64,000 bases of DNA from Clostridia bacterium UC5.1-1E11 (GCA_001305115.1 BCAA01000014.1:1-64000); one strand, 5' to 3'; positions 9,450 to 18,837 are shown, counted from the first letter of the stretch. The notes: generated by a model not told the origin, from the sequence alone. Program-made: numbers and translations.

Positions 9450-10208
9450 TTGGCCAATACCTCTCCCCACTGGGAACCTCTTTCTTCTAAAGTCTCTGTG
9501 CTCGTCTCTTCTACGCATCGATTTAATACAGATACGGTTTTGCTTGCGTGGTTTTCTGCACCGAAAAGAGGAGAAATCTGTGCAGATTTCGGTACGGGTT
9601 GCGGTGCCATTCCGTTGATCTGGTGTGCAAAGGCGCAGTCCGGAGAAGGCTTTATGCCCGAAAAAATTTATGGGGTTGAGATACAGAGCGATGCTTGCGA
9701 GCTGGCGTCGCAATCCGTGGAAAGAAATCAGTTGAAAGATACCATTTGTATCGTACATCATGATATAAAAGCGTTACCCTATTTACATCCGCCCCGCGGG
9801 CTTGATCTGGTCGCCTGCAATCCTCCTTATAAACCGGAGGGTACAGGGATCAAAAATCCCCAAGAGGGCCTTTCGATTGCGCGGCATGAGGGAACCTGTA
9901 CCTTTGCAGAAATTGCTGCCGCGGCTGCATATCAGTTGCGGTGGGGTGGGCGTTTTTGTTTCTGTTTACGCCCAGAACGGCTCGCCGGCGCCATGGAAGA
10001 CCTTCGACATGCAGGATTGGAGCCGAAACGGCTGTGTTTTGTGCAGCAGCGGCCGGACAAGGCCCCGTTTTTGTTCCTGCTGCAGGCCGTGCGTGGCGGA
10101 AGGCCCAGCCTTCGCGTGGAGCCGGTGCTCTTGGTGGAGGATGGCGCAGGTGGTTTCTCTTCGAAGATGTTGCAGATTTACGGTTCTTATAAGGAGGGAC
10201 ATGTATGA
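9450..10208 (+). CDS. yabB: tRNA1(Val) (adenine-N6)-methyltransferase-like protein (YabB/TrmN6 family)
   Basis: This 252-residue class I SAM-dependent methyltransferase has motif I DFGTGCGAIPL (about residues 46-56) and the N6-adenine motif IV NPPY (about 125-128). A TrmN6-like target-binding region contains ARHE. The start is TTG 9450, seven bases after AAGGAGGG. The last codons overlap rsmI by four bases (ATGA), matching the yabB-yabC order of Bacillus. Homologs methylate adenine 37 of a tRNA. Exact substrate is inferred from family and context. Confidence 0.82.
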   Translation: MANTSPHWEPLSSKVSVLVSSTHRFNTDTVLLAWFSAPKRGEICADFGTGCGAIPLIWCAKAQSGEGFMPEKIYGVEIQSDACELASQSVERNQLKDTICIVHHDIKALPYLHPPRGLDLVACNPPYKPEGTGIKNPQEGLSIARHEGTCTFAEIAAAAAYQLRWGGRFCFCLRPERLAGAMEDLRHAGLEPKRLCFVQQRPDKAPFLFLLQAVRGGRPSLRVEPVLLVEDGAGGFSSKMLQIYGSYKEGHV

Positions 10209-11064
10209 CGGGAACACTCTATGTTGTCGGCACACCGATTGGAAATCTATCGGATTTTCCCCACGCGCCATAGAAACGTTGGCAACAGTAGACTTTATCG
10301 CGGCAGAAGACACGCGCGTCACGCTGAAGTTACTGAACCACTTCGGCGTAAAAAAGCCCCTGGTCAGTTACTTCGAGCACAATAAGCGCGACCACGGGGA
10401 GAAGATTCTGGCCCGGTTAGAGGCAGGCGAGAGTTGTGCCCTGGTGTCAGACGCAGGAATGCCCGCCATTTCCGACCCTGGGGAATTGTTAGTGGCCCAG
10501 TGTGCCGAACGGGGAATACCGGTCCTTGTGGTGCCGGGGCCCAGTGCAGTCGTTTCTGCGCTGGCAATCTCCGGGCTTCCGACGGGGCGGTTTACCTTTG
10601 AAGGCTTTTTGAGCGTCAATAAAAAGAGCCGTCGGGACCATCTGGAGGAGGTCAAAACAGAGCGCCGCACCATGGTTTTCTACGAAGCGCCACACAAGCT
10701 TTACGCAACCCTTCGGGACATGCTGGACGTTTGGGGGGACCGGCGTATTGCGATTGTTCGGGAACTGACCAAAATTCATGAGGAAGTCGTACGGACAACC
10801 CTGGCGAAAGCTGTGAAGCGCAGCAAGGATGATCCGTTTAAGGGAGAAATCGTGCTTGTGATCGAGGGGGCCTCAGCACCAGAGGCAGCAATCTATACCT
10901 TGGAAGAGGCGGTGGCGCTGGCTCAAGAAAAACTGGAGCAAGGTTTGACACCATCCGAGGCAGCAAAACAGGCGGCAGGAGAGAGCGGTCTGGCCAAGCG
11001 CGACATCTATCGCGCCATTCTGCATCAAGGAGAAAGCAAGGGATATGGAGATCATGAAGGTTGA
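10205..11064 (+). CDS. rsmI: 16S rRNA (cytidine(1402)-2'-O)-methyltransferase RsmI; apparent frameshift
   Basis: The N-terminus MTGTLYVVGTPIGNLSDF is the RsmI signature (VGTPIGNL). The frame breaks at 10255-10262 (TTTTCCCC). One extra base restores SPRAIETLATVDFIAAEDTR, then LVSDAGMPAISDPG, VPGPSAVVSAL and VFYEAPHKL, all typical of this tetrapyrrole-methylase-fold family. Repaired length is 286 residues, normal for RsmI. It is coupled to yabB by an ATGA overlap and overlaps the GNAT gene at its 3' end. It methylates C1402 in the decoding centre of 16S rRNA. Confidence 0.9.
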
Positions 11065-11485
11065 GCAGCGCAAAGATGCCTTTATGCCGCTGTTCTTATT
11101 GGCGGACCCCAGCAAGGATATGGTGGGGAAATATCTGGACCAGGGCGATTTGTTTGTACTCTATGCGGATGGTGTGGCAGCTTGTGTGGCCGTGGTGGTG
11201 GAGTATGGACCGGATGCATGTGAGTTGAAAAATCTGGCCACAGCTGAGCCTTTGCAAAGACGCGGTTATGCAGGGCAAATGCTTCAGTTCCTTTTTTCTA
11301 CTTACGCGCAGCGATATCGAACGATGTATGTCGGCACTTCGATGCAGATGCTCCCATATTACCGACGATTTGGATTTGTCCCTTCCCATAAGGTTGCAAA
11401 TTTTTTTGTGGATTTCTATCCGGAACCTATTTACGAGAATGGAATTCAATGTGTGGATATGGAATATTTGAAAAGATCTCTTTGA
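11045..11485 (+). CDS. GNAT family N-acetyltransferase
   Basis: This 146-residue GNAT-fold protein has the acetyl-CoA binding motif ATAEPLQRRGYAGQML (about residues 64-79; consensus Q/RxxGxG/A) and a C-terminal YYRRFGFVPSHKV strand-helix typical of GNATs. It starts within the last codons of rsmI, so it is probably translationally coupled. ATG 11045 or ATG 11054 could be the start. The acceptor substrate is unknown. Confidence 0.8.
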   Translation: MEIMKVEQRKDAFMPLFLLADPSKDMVGKYLDQGDLFVLYADGVAACVAVVVEYGPDACELKNLATAEPLQRRGYAGQMLQFLFSTYAQRYRTMYVGTSMQMLPYYRRFGFVPSHKVANFFVDFYPEPIYENGIQCVDMEYLKRSL

Positions 11486-11524
11486 ATATATGTTTTTTCT
11501 CTAAAATTCGACTGGATTTTCCGA

Positions 11525-11553
11525 TTGATTCTATGGAAATGTCCATGTATAAT
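11525..11553 (+). promoter_or_regulatory. Sigma-A-type promoter for rubrerythrin
   Basis: TTGATT (11525-11530) and TATAAT (11548-11553) are separated by 17 bp, about 110 bp before the rubrerythrin start. No peroxide-responsive operator was recognised. Confidence 0.7.
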
Positions 11554-11661
11554 AGATGGTAAGAGATGGCAGACTATCTATGTCCCGAGTTTTATTGCAA
11601 TCAGGCCCGCGTATGGAACGGGGCTGAAATATATTGGGTACTTAGACAGGAGGAAAAAACG

Positions 11662-12201
11662 ATGGAGTTAAAAGGTAGCAGAACAGAAGCAAATTTGATG
11701 GCAGCATTTGCGGGAGAATCGCAGGCTCGCAACAAGTACACGTTCTATGCGTCCAAGGCGAGAAAAGAGGGGTACGAGCAGATTGCAGCAATTTTTGAGG
11801 AGACTGCACGCAACGAGAAGGAGCATGCAGAGCTGTGGTTTAAAGCCCTGCACGACGGCGGAATTGGTACAACGCTGGAGAATCTGGAGGATGCAGCGAC
11901 CGGCGAAAATTATGAGTGGACTGAAATGTATAAGAACTTCGCAGACGTCGCTGAAGAAGAGGGATTCACTGCATTGGCTGCACAGATGCGCCTGGTGGCA
12001 GGCATCGAGAAAGCGCATGAAGAGCGCTATCGGAAGCTTGCACAGAACATCAAGGAGGACATTGTATTCAAGGCTGGTGAGGAGACGGTATGGGTTTGCC
12101 GCAATTGTGGTTATATTCACATCGGGAAGTCGGCCCCCGCGGTTTGCCCGGCGTGTAAACATCCACAAGCCTATTTTGAGCGCCGTGCGGTCAACTATTG
12201 A
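11662..12201 (+). CDS. rbr: Rubrerythrin
   Basis: This 179-residue non-heme iron peroxidase has a four-helix ferritin-like domain with diiron ligands in two ExxH-type motifs (ARNEKEHAE near residue 52; EKAHEER near 120), then a C-terminal rubredoxin-like [Fe(SCys)4] domain with CRNCGY and CPACKHP. Length and domain order match clostridial rubrerythrin. ATG 11662 follows AGGAGG. It reduces hydrogen peroxide with electrons from reduced rubredoxin or NADH-linked partners, a typical oxidative-stress defence of anaerobes. It has its own promoter and terminator. Confidence 0.95.
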   Translation: MELKGSRTEANLMAAFAGESQARNKYTFYASKARKEGYEQIAAIFEETARNEKEHAELWFKALHDGGIGTTLENLEDAATGENYEWTEMYKNFADVAEEEGFTALAAQMRLVAGIEKAHEERYRKLAQNIKEDIVFKAGEETVWVCRNCGYIHIGKSAPAVCPACKHPQAYFERRAVNY

Positions 12202-12220
12202 TCGCTTGTATACAAAAGAA

Positions 12221-12256
12221 AGCCCCCCATGCTATTTAGCATGGGGCGGCTTTTGC
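12221..12256 (+). terminator. Rho-independent terminator of rubrerythrin
   Basis: A GCCCCCCATGC / GCATGGGGCGGC stem with a TATTTA loop is followed by TTTT. Confidence 0.88.
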
Positions 12257-12461
12257 AATCAGGAAAAAATGAAAATACCGCTTGTGGATGCGCGAATATA
12301 CATAAGATTCCTGGACTGAGAGCTACATAGAATACCCGCTGTGGGGACGAAAATCCGGAAGAGAATCCTTGCCTCTTTTTCGATGTGGGCAGCGGCTCTC
12401 AGGCGCGGCCCAGGCCATCCCTGCTCCATCTTTTCCTCTGCAACCATAAACGTATCACAGT

Positions 12462-12477
12462 TTGACAAGTTTGTCAA
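12462..12477. promoter_or_regulatory. Palindromic operator-like site upstream of XRE regulator
   Basis: TTGACAA-GT-TTGTCAA is a 7+7 bp perfect palindrome about 83 bp before the start of the adjacent XRE-family gene. Such regulators often bind symmetric sites in their own promoters. Binding by that protein is an inference. Confidence 0.4.
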
Positions 12478-12559
12478 TTTTTAGAAGCGCTTCTTTATGT
12501 ATTTTGCAAATATTATTTGACATAGATATACTACAATTACATCGAAGGTGTGATGTGTA

Positions 12560-12886
12560 GTGTATGACTTTGGCCTAAGGCTCAGGCAACTGCGGGAAAA
12601 ACAGAATTTATCGCAATCGCAGGTGGCCCAAAGGCTGGGGATAACTAGAGCTGCAATATCCAGTTACGAAAACAACATTTCTTTTCCTTCGGTCAATGTG
12701 CTCGCAGAGCTGGCCCTGCTGTATCGCGTTTCTGCTGATTACCTGCTAGGCCTGGACAACCGGACTACCATTGTGTTGGAGGGCCTGACACCGCGCCAAA
12801 GCGCAGTGATTCAGGAGGTCATGGATACACTCGTCACAGAGTTTAAGCTGTCCAACCGGGAACTCTCTATCAAAAAACGGTCATAA
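12560..12886 (+). CDS. XRE-family transcriptional regulator
   Basis: This 108-residue protein has an N-terminal helix-turn-helix (about residues 6-60: LRQLREKQNLSQSQVAQRLG, then SSYENNISFPSVNVL) of the Cro/cI-XRE type. The common follow-on ADYLLGLDN links to a short C-terminal helix region. The start is GTG 12560 after GAAGGTG. A palindrome at 12462 could be its operator. Such stand-alone regulators are common in Firmicutes, and the target genes are not evident here. Confidence 0.85.
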   Translation: MYDFGLRLRQLREKQNLSQSQVAQRLGITRAAISSYENNISFPSVNVLAELALLYRVSADYLLGLDNRTTIVLEGLTPRQSAVIQEVMDTLVTEFKLSNRELSIKKRS

Positions 12887-13331
12887 AATGAAAAAGCCTG
12901 CGGTGGAATCCCATTCCTAGGCTCGGGAGGATTCCGCCGCATGCGCCACAGGGCCCGACTGGAACACCGGACGAGAACGGTCACCCGTTGTTGCCGAATG
13001 TTTTCCTCTCCAGTCGGACCCAAATCGCTGCTTTCACCGGCGCGAAAGCCCCGCGCGGAAGGGCCTTGGGCGGGCGCTTTATATACCCTGGTTTCATTCC
13101 AAGGCTTTCAGCGCATGCGGATAAAAGCGCATTTATTTTATCGCGGTCTGCTTTTATGCGCAAGATGCGGCAAAATTTGTGGCAAATTAAGGGAAATAAA
13201 TCATACGAATTTTACTGGATTGTGGCAGAATATGTTCCTTTTTATAAGAGATGATAGGTGAATAATATTCACATTAAATGTAGATTTTCATACAGGAAAA
13301 AGTTCATAATTATGCAGCAAAAGCCGTGTTT
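12887..13331. other. Intergenic region with imperfect inverted repeat
   Basis: GCGGTGGAATCC (about 12900) pairs with GGATTCCGCCGC (about 12929), one mismatch, around a 17-nt spacer and without a clear T-run. On the minus strand a 60-codon frame from TTG 13163 begins with an amphipathic helix-like DKINALLSACAESLG, but it lacks a good ribosome binding site and becomes low-complexity basic. I do not call it a gene. Confidence 0.35.
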
Positions 13332-14105
13332 TTATGAAAGCCAAGGGAACAGATAAAATTTTGTCAGTGCAAGCAATTCGCGGCCGTAGCTGGCGGATAG
13401 AATATACCAGGGCGTTTTTGCCGGTACGGCGTATGCGGTTACCCTGTGTTCCTGCGCAATCTGTAGTGCGCGGAACATATGATAGCGCTCAGTGACAATG
13501 ATGATAGTTGGGTTAAGCGATTGCGATTTGAGAATCTCACAGGTATATGCTAAATTTTCCTTTGTGTTGGTGCTTTGATCTTCCAAGTAGACACGCTCAG
13601 AAGAGATGCCGCGCTGTTCCAAGCCGCTGCGAATGGCCTCGGCTTCAGACCGCCATTCTTTTGCACCCAGTCCACCGCTGGCCACTGCAACGGTATCCGG
13701 ATGGGCGTTCAGATAATCCGCAGCGGTATCGATGCGCGTCTGTAGTGCAGCGCTGCCGTCTTTACACCCCAAAATCACCACAGTGCCCTCCCCCGATGGG
13801 GCGGGGACTGGCCATAGCATACAGCCTGTCAAGAAAATTGCCCACGCGGCACAGATTGCCAGGCCTGTCCAACTGATTCTGCGGAAAAGGCGGAAAGCAC
13901 GAGCGTGCTTTGAGCGCTCCATGCGGTTCCGCAGGGGTACATACCAGATACTGCCGGCTATCAGGAATAGGCTGAAGAGAATTCCGCCCCCGTTCCCCAC
14001 ATGAAAGACGCCCCAAAATAGAGGAATACAAAACCATATACAAAGGCCGACCCCGGCCCCAAAAGCCAAGAAAGAGAGAACGCTTTCTCTGCAAGTCCTT
14101 TTCAT
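13332..14105 (-). CDS. YdcF/ElyC-like DUF218 membrane protein
   Basis: This 257-residue protein has three N-terminal hydrophobic segments (about residues 10-30, 38-55, 75-98), followed by a DUF218 domain. Motifs include VVILGC, VASGG (about 140), SEAEAI, YLEDQSTNTKENL and IIIVTERYHMFRAL. The domain is found in proteins such as SanA, YdcF and ElyC, linked to cell-envelope or lipid-carrier metabolism. The active-site function is not settled. ATG 14105 follows GGAGG-like GGGAGGATT. It stands alone in its orientation. Confidence 0.82.
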   Translation of the reverse strand: MKRTCRESVLSFLAFGAGVGLCIWFCIPLFWGVFHVGNGGGILFSLFLIAGSIWYVPLRNRMERSKHARAFRLFRRISWTGLAICAAWAIFLTGCMLWPVPAPSGEGTVVILGCKDGSAALQTRIDTAADYLNAHPDTVAVASGGLGAKEWRSEAEAIRSGLEQRGISSERVYLEDQSTNTKENLAYTCEILKSQSLNPTIIIVTERYHMFRALQIAQEHRVTAYAVPAKTPWYILSASYGRELLALTKFYLFPWLS

Positions 14106-14697
14106 GGGAAATCCTCCCGTATTGTCAAATAATAATTAAAAAATCATGTGAAAAATAAATTCCAATTCGATTTTGTGTTCTTGGTATAAAGCATTGAATA
14201 TCAAGAGGCTAAAGATCATCTATACAATAGATATACACAGCCATAAACTTGCGTATCCTTTCGTCGCAATCACCTTGGAAAATGAGAAAACATAGGGGAT
14301 TTGAATGATATTGTAACAGATTGCTTCAAGATGAGCCACACCGGCAAGCCGGAATTGTTGGAGAGGCAGGACGAGCAGGCTTCGAGATTTGTACCATATT
14401 GCAAAAAGCACAAGGTTGAAACAGCAATATTCATCGCTGCTATTTGTATAGGAGCTTGTGCCGGGGCGTATTGGAAAATACAGGAATTTTACAAACTGGT
14501 TAGGATAGTGCAAGTGATGCCCGTTCATCGAAGAGAACGAGATCAAAGGTATCCGGGATGAGTATGGAACGGTTTAGCCAAGTGACGATACTTGATAAAC
14601 GAAAGGTTCTCTTATTTTGGAAAATAGTTCTCTATTCGGTTCCCCTGATGAATAAAACTACATTTCGTTGGATTTACCCGAAAATTGGGAGAAAAAT

Positions 14698-14795
14698 AAA
14701 AAGCCGCTGGGACATATCCGGAGCGATCAGTCGGCCTGTAAGCCACTTCAGTGCCTACAGGCCACCCCTTTGGACATGTCCAGCGGCTTTTTAAA
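14698..14795. repeat. Nested long inverted repeat (outer and inner hairpin)
   Basis: AAAAAGCCGCTGGGACAT near 14698 pairs, with one bulge, with ATGTCCAGCGGCTTTTT near 14778-14795. Inside it, GGCCTGTA pairs with TACAGGCC. The right arm ends in a T-run, so it could terminate transcription. The size and nesting also fit a small mobile (MITE-like) element or a structured RNA. Confidence 0.6.
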
Positions 14796-15234
14796 TAGGG
14801 ATCACAGCCCCGTAACGATCGATGAAACTCTCTCCTTAGCCTAGTTTCTAACGAAAGGATACGATTTTACACATGCAATGATCGGTAATTAGCAATTCCT
14901 TTTAGAACTAGCTTTTGAAAATCGATGGCAACTATGGTATTGGAATGATTATATCACAGGAAACAAATCAAACGGCCCTTTTTGAGAAAGAAGCGGCAGC
15001 AAGTTCGTTCAAATGGATGGATTTTGCCCGCACATGTCTTTTTTCTGCCCGAAAATCCTCTCCGTGGCTAATTTTCGATTCTTTACAAAGTATATACTTA
15101 CAGGGCTTTCTCTTTCCCGAATGTTTTAATCGATCGGCGCTGGCTGCCGCTAAGGGCGGTAGATTTGAAAGGGTCGATTTTGGGACAGGGGAACAATCAG
15201 GGGACGGTGAGGAGCCGGTACCTTAAGGTGGTAC

Positions 15235-15300
15235 GCTGGAATAACTCAGTCGGTAGGATGGCTGATTCGTAATCAGCCGATAGGGAATTGCATTGCCGTA
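15235..15300 (+). pseudogene. Decayed tRNA-Thr (anticodon CGT)
   Basis: GCTGGAATA-ACTCAGTCGGTAG reproduces a 5' acceptor strand and D-arm. It is followed by a perfect anticodon arm GCTGA-TTCGTAA-TCAGC with anticodon CGT (threonine). Downstream no T-arm (GGTTCGAATCC-like) and no matching 3' acceptor plus CCA can be found, so only the 5' two-thirds survive. It may be the scar of an integration or recombination event at a tRNA gene. Confidence 0.6.
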
Positions 15301-15317
15301 GAACGTGTGATCACCCA

Positions 15318-18185
15318 TCAAGGAGCCCATTCTGTCGATGGGGAGGAAGGGAGAAGGTTGCTCTCAACCACAGGAGTGCCACTGATCGAGATACGCCAAG
15401 TTTGCCAGGGATAACCGGATGTATCGGAGAAGCCTCCGTCACCTGTGTAGTAAAGGTAGTCTCCTGTGAGGCACAGATTCCATATAGAACCAGCTGCAGG
15501 AAGGACTTGAATGGAGGCCTTTTTCTCTGTTTGAAGAGACAATGCCTTCAAGTCCACGCAGTATAACTGGCTGTTGGTAGAGAGATACATCGTGTCTCCC
15601 TGCACCCAAAGCGCCTCCACGCTGGGCGAGACTGCGGGGAGGTTGAGGATGGTTCCGTCGGGCTGTTCTGCCATCTGGGATGTTACCAAATCGGAGACAT
15701 CGAACAGTGTGGCGTCCGTCCCATCTGCTGTTATACGGTGAATAGCACCGCTCGCTGCATAGTACAGGGTGGAACCATCCAGCACATATGGCTGGTCTTC
15801 CTCTGTGCCGTTGGAGAAGAGACAATCCAGGGTGTCGTCGTGGCACATAGCAATTTTTTACTGCCGTCCGGCCCGGTTGCCTCTGTACGTACGAAGTAAT
15901 AGAGTTTTCCATCCCCCCATTGTAATCCCAGCAGGTCGCCGTCCACACGGGGAAGCTGTGCCTCTGCGCCGAGGTTGGAACCATCCGTCACGGGACGTGT
16001 TTCACGCTGATAGATTTCACCACCACGCATATAGTAGAGATATGCATCCGTTACGATCAAGTCGCTGTGCGGCTGGTCATCCAAAGAGATCGGAATGGTC
16101 AGATTCCACTTGGATGGGAGGCAGTAAATACCTCCGTCGGACATATTAATATAGTATAAGTCTCCATGAAAGATATTTAGGTAGAGACACGGACCATCGG
16201 TCAGAGCGGTCTGTGTGTTGTGCTGTGCGTCCCAACGGTAAATGCGGTTGTTGTCCGCAAAGTTGATGTAATAAATACTACCGTCCTCTCCGTCCACAGC
16301 AATTCCGCCATTTGCCAAGTTTGCGTTGGAATTCCCAACGGTGGGAGAAATTCCATCCACCACATTTGGCTGCTGCTCCTCTGGCAGGTCGTCATAGAGG
16401 AATTCGGCAAGCCCTCTGGCACAGGTGGAGAGGTCGGCATAGAGAATATCGCTATCTGCGGCCTGGCCCGTAAAATTCATGGGAATCCGGCGGACATCCA
16501 TCTCGATTGTTCGGTCTTGTTCGGAGTCCAGACCGGAAGGGATGGATTCAAAAAAACGGTCAGTTGCTCATCGGTGAGATCTGTGTCGATGAGGTTGGTC
16601 AGTGAGCGGCGTTTTTCAGTATCCAACTGCCGCATCTGATGCAGAAGGGCACCCAAGACTTCTTCCTGCTTCATCATCAAATCGAGATTAGTAGAGATGC
16701 CAGCCTCCTCCCACAAATCCAAGTATTCAAAGACCTCTTGCCCAGTTAAAAGGGAGAAGTCAGGGGCTTGGGGATCGACGAAATAATGTTGACTGGTTGA
16801 GGGTAGAAGCGGTTCCGTTTCCAGTGGATGAAGCAAAGGGACCCCACCGCTTTCATTGATAACCTGTACGGCCTGTTCATAGTCCACACGAATATAGCCG
16901 TCAATTGCCACGCCAAAGGATTCCTCTACAGCCGTACGCAAAAGGGAGCCGCTACCGGCCTCCATGCCAACTTTCCCGATCGGTTGTTCTCCTGAGATGG
17001 GAACCTGAACGGCGAGTTCCGGCACAAAATTCACCAGACGGACAGCCTCGTCTGCGGAGTCTAAGGAAATCAACATCACGCAGTCCGCCGTGTTGTCCTT
17101 AGCGCCTACCCACAACAGAAGATTGGTTACCTGTGTATCGCGATAGAGGCCATCCTCACCGCGCACAACACCGCTTTGTTGTACAGCACTCCCGTAGACA
17201 AAGGCAATCAGCTCTTGCGAGAGCGTTCGCAGGTCGCTCGATTCCCCTCCAGACAAATCATCCGGGTCGTGGTCCGGTACATCGTGCGTAGAGAAGAAAT
17301 TTCCTGGGAAAGTATCCATGGAAGAAAGGATGTCCAATACAGTTGGCAGGTTTAAATTGGTCCGCACCTTTGGAATCAGCGCCTCCAAGAGCTCAGAAGC
17401 GCTGGATGAATCCTCCCAAATCTGTTTTAGAATGGCCTCCGCCACCTTTTGTTGCCGGAGCATGCGGTCGTAATCGGAGCCTATGTGCAGGCGTCCAAAA
17501 AACAGCGCCTGTGGGCCGGTCAATGTGTACTCTCCTGCGGCAAAACCACCACCCAAAGAGATCTCTAAGGAACTGCTCAGGGCAAAGTAACGAGCTTCTT
17601 CTTCGGAAAGCTCCAAGGTTACGCCGCCCATGGCGTCAATGGCAGCTTCTACAGCACTGGAATCCATCCAGATATAGCCATCCACAGCCAGACCAAAATT
17701 CTGTTGAATCAGTGAAACGGCTTCGTCCCCATTTTCTTCCTTTTGGAAGAGGGCGGAGAGAATTTGTTCTGTATTGTCTGCTGCCTTGACCTTTAAACTG
17801 GGGAGAAAACTGCTGAGTTTAAGGCCTCCATTTCGATGATCGATCGAGAGAAGCATCAACGCATTGCCGTCACCGTTGTCATCCGTGCACAGGCACAGAA
17901 TATTTTTGATCTGACTGTCGCGATAGAGCCCATCGCTGCCGAGGATGGCGCCCTCATTGGAGGACGGCACACTGGAAGTGCTTTCGATCGGTTGCAAGAC
18001 GCGCTGTAAAGTGGGTACGCCGAGCCCAAAGAGGACGATCAGGCAGGCTGCTAATGCAGCGGGGACCAGCCAGCGCGGCCGTACGCGCCGGGGTTCGTCA
18101 TGTCCTTCCAGAGTGTGTATCAGGCGATCGCGGAAGCTTGGTCCGCGTGCAGCTTCCGATAGGCGGATTGGTATTCCTGCTTCAT
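15318..18185 (-). CDS. Anti-sigma-like membrane protein with two LCP-like domains and a DUF5050-like region (three apparent frameshifts)
   Basis: The repaired protein is about 956 residues. Residues 1-40 form a short cytoplasmic segment (MKQEYQSAYRKLHADQ) like Clostridia anti-sigma factors, followed by one transmembrane helix (about 40-60). Two LytR-CpsA-Psr-like domains follow: the first has DGYIWMDSSAVEAAIDAMGG and SDYDRMLRQQKV, the second has DGYIRVDYEQAVQVINESGG. The C-terminal third has DUF5050/beta-propeller-like repeats (SIYYINFADNNRIYRWD, GDLYYINMSDGGIYCL). Frames break at 18134 (TT), 16507 (AA) and 15854-15859 (A6), each fixed by one added base. The usual LCP Arg-Asp pair is replaced in both domains (FLPSLKV, FVPELAV). 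Its ATG overlaps the sigma-factor stop. Confidence 0.75.
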
Positions 18186-18670
18186 ACGATTTCCTCCTTT
18201 AAGGCTTTCGCCAGCAATGCACGCGCACGGCTGAGACGGGACGAAACCGTATTAGGCCGGCTGTGCAGGATATCTGCGATCTCTTTGGTGGAGTAGCCCT
18301 CAAAATAATATAAGTGGACCACTGCGCGATATTTGACCGGAAGGGCGGCAACCGCAGTGACCACTTCGAGCTCTGCGCTATCCAATGCAGGAATCCCTTC
18401 GTCTAAATCCGCTCGTTTTCGGAACCATGCGGAAGCCAGATGGTTTTTACAGTGATTGATGGTCACGCGGAGCAGCCAGGCCTTTTCGTGCTCCTCGCTT
18501 TGGAAGGTAGGCGCTTTTTCGATGTATTTCAGGAGGACTTCCTGCACGGCGTCCTCCGCTTCCGCTCGATTATTCAGTTGAGAATATGCTACGCGCAGCA
18601 GCATAGTGGCGTATTCGTCCACCACGCGCTCAATTTCTGCGTTCGTTCGCACGTCCTTCACCCCTCTCAC
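18182..18670 (-). CDS. ECF-type RNA polymerase sigma factor
   Basis: This protein of about 162 residues has sigma-70 region 2 (ATMLLRVAYSQLNNRAEAEDAVQEVLLKY) and region 4 (LPVKYRAVVHLYYFEGYSTKEIADILHSRPNTVSSRLSRAR, quoted here as family region, residues about 108-150). It lacks regions 1 and 3, as ECF factors do. The start is GTG at 18670, or more likely an internal GTG (18661 or 18652), because a TATTAT -10-like hexamer and AGAGGGG lie close. It overlaps the large LCP-containing partner by four bases, the normal sigma/anti-sigma gene arrangement. Confidence 0.88.
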   Translation of the reverse strand: MRGVKDVRTNAEIERVVDEYATMLLRVAYSQLNNRAEAEDAVQEVLLKYIEKAPTFQSEEHEKAWLLRVTINHCKNHLASAWFRKRADLDEGIPALDSAELEVVTAVAALPVKYRAVVHLYYFEGYSTKEIADILHSRPNTVSSRLSRARALLAKALKEEIV

Positions 18671-18837
18671 CTATAATACCACCGAGGAAGGGATTTCCTT
18701 GCAAATGGGAAAAATTTACGGGTATTTATACCGTTTCATAGATCTCTGGCCAGGATTTATCAAAGGAGGCCACCACGGCGGAAATCTGCGATGCGCTTGA
18801 TGTTTTACTCTATAGGAAGGGCCTGTAACAAAATACG

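Larger units (their letters stand above)
14106..15317. other. Gene-poor accessory stretch
   Basis: About 1.2 kb without a convincing gene. An 86-codon plus frame at 14301-14561 contains one transmembrane-like segment (TAIFIAAICIGACAGAYW), but it has no ribosome binding site and may be a fragment. A 103-codon frame at 14915-15226 has no recognisable motif. The stretch contains the nested inverted repeat and tRNA remnant listed separately. Confidence 0.4.

Noticed and set aside
12981-13163. 60-residue minus-strand gene upstream of the XRE regulator
   Set aside because: TTG start without ribosome binding site; only the first 20 residues look protein-like.
14301-14561. Small membrane protein with KHKVETAIFIAAICIGACAG
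   Set aside because: No ribosome binding site, no conserved motif, and it lies among decayed sequences; it could be a fragment.
15222-15240. AAGGTGGTACGC as a T-box antiterminator sequence
   Set aside because: It lacks the full T-box core (GGGTGGNACCGCG), a specifier hairpin and a downstream synthetase or amino acid gene, and it runs straight into the tRNA remnant.
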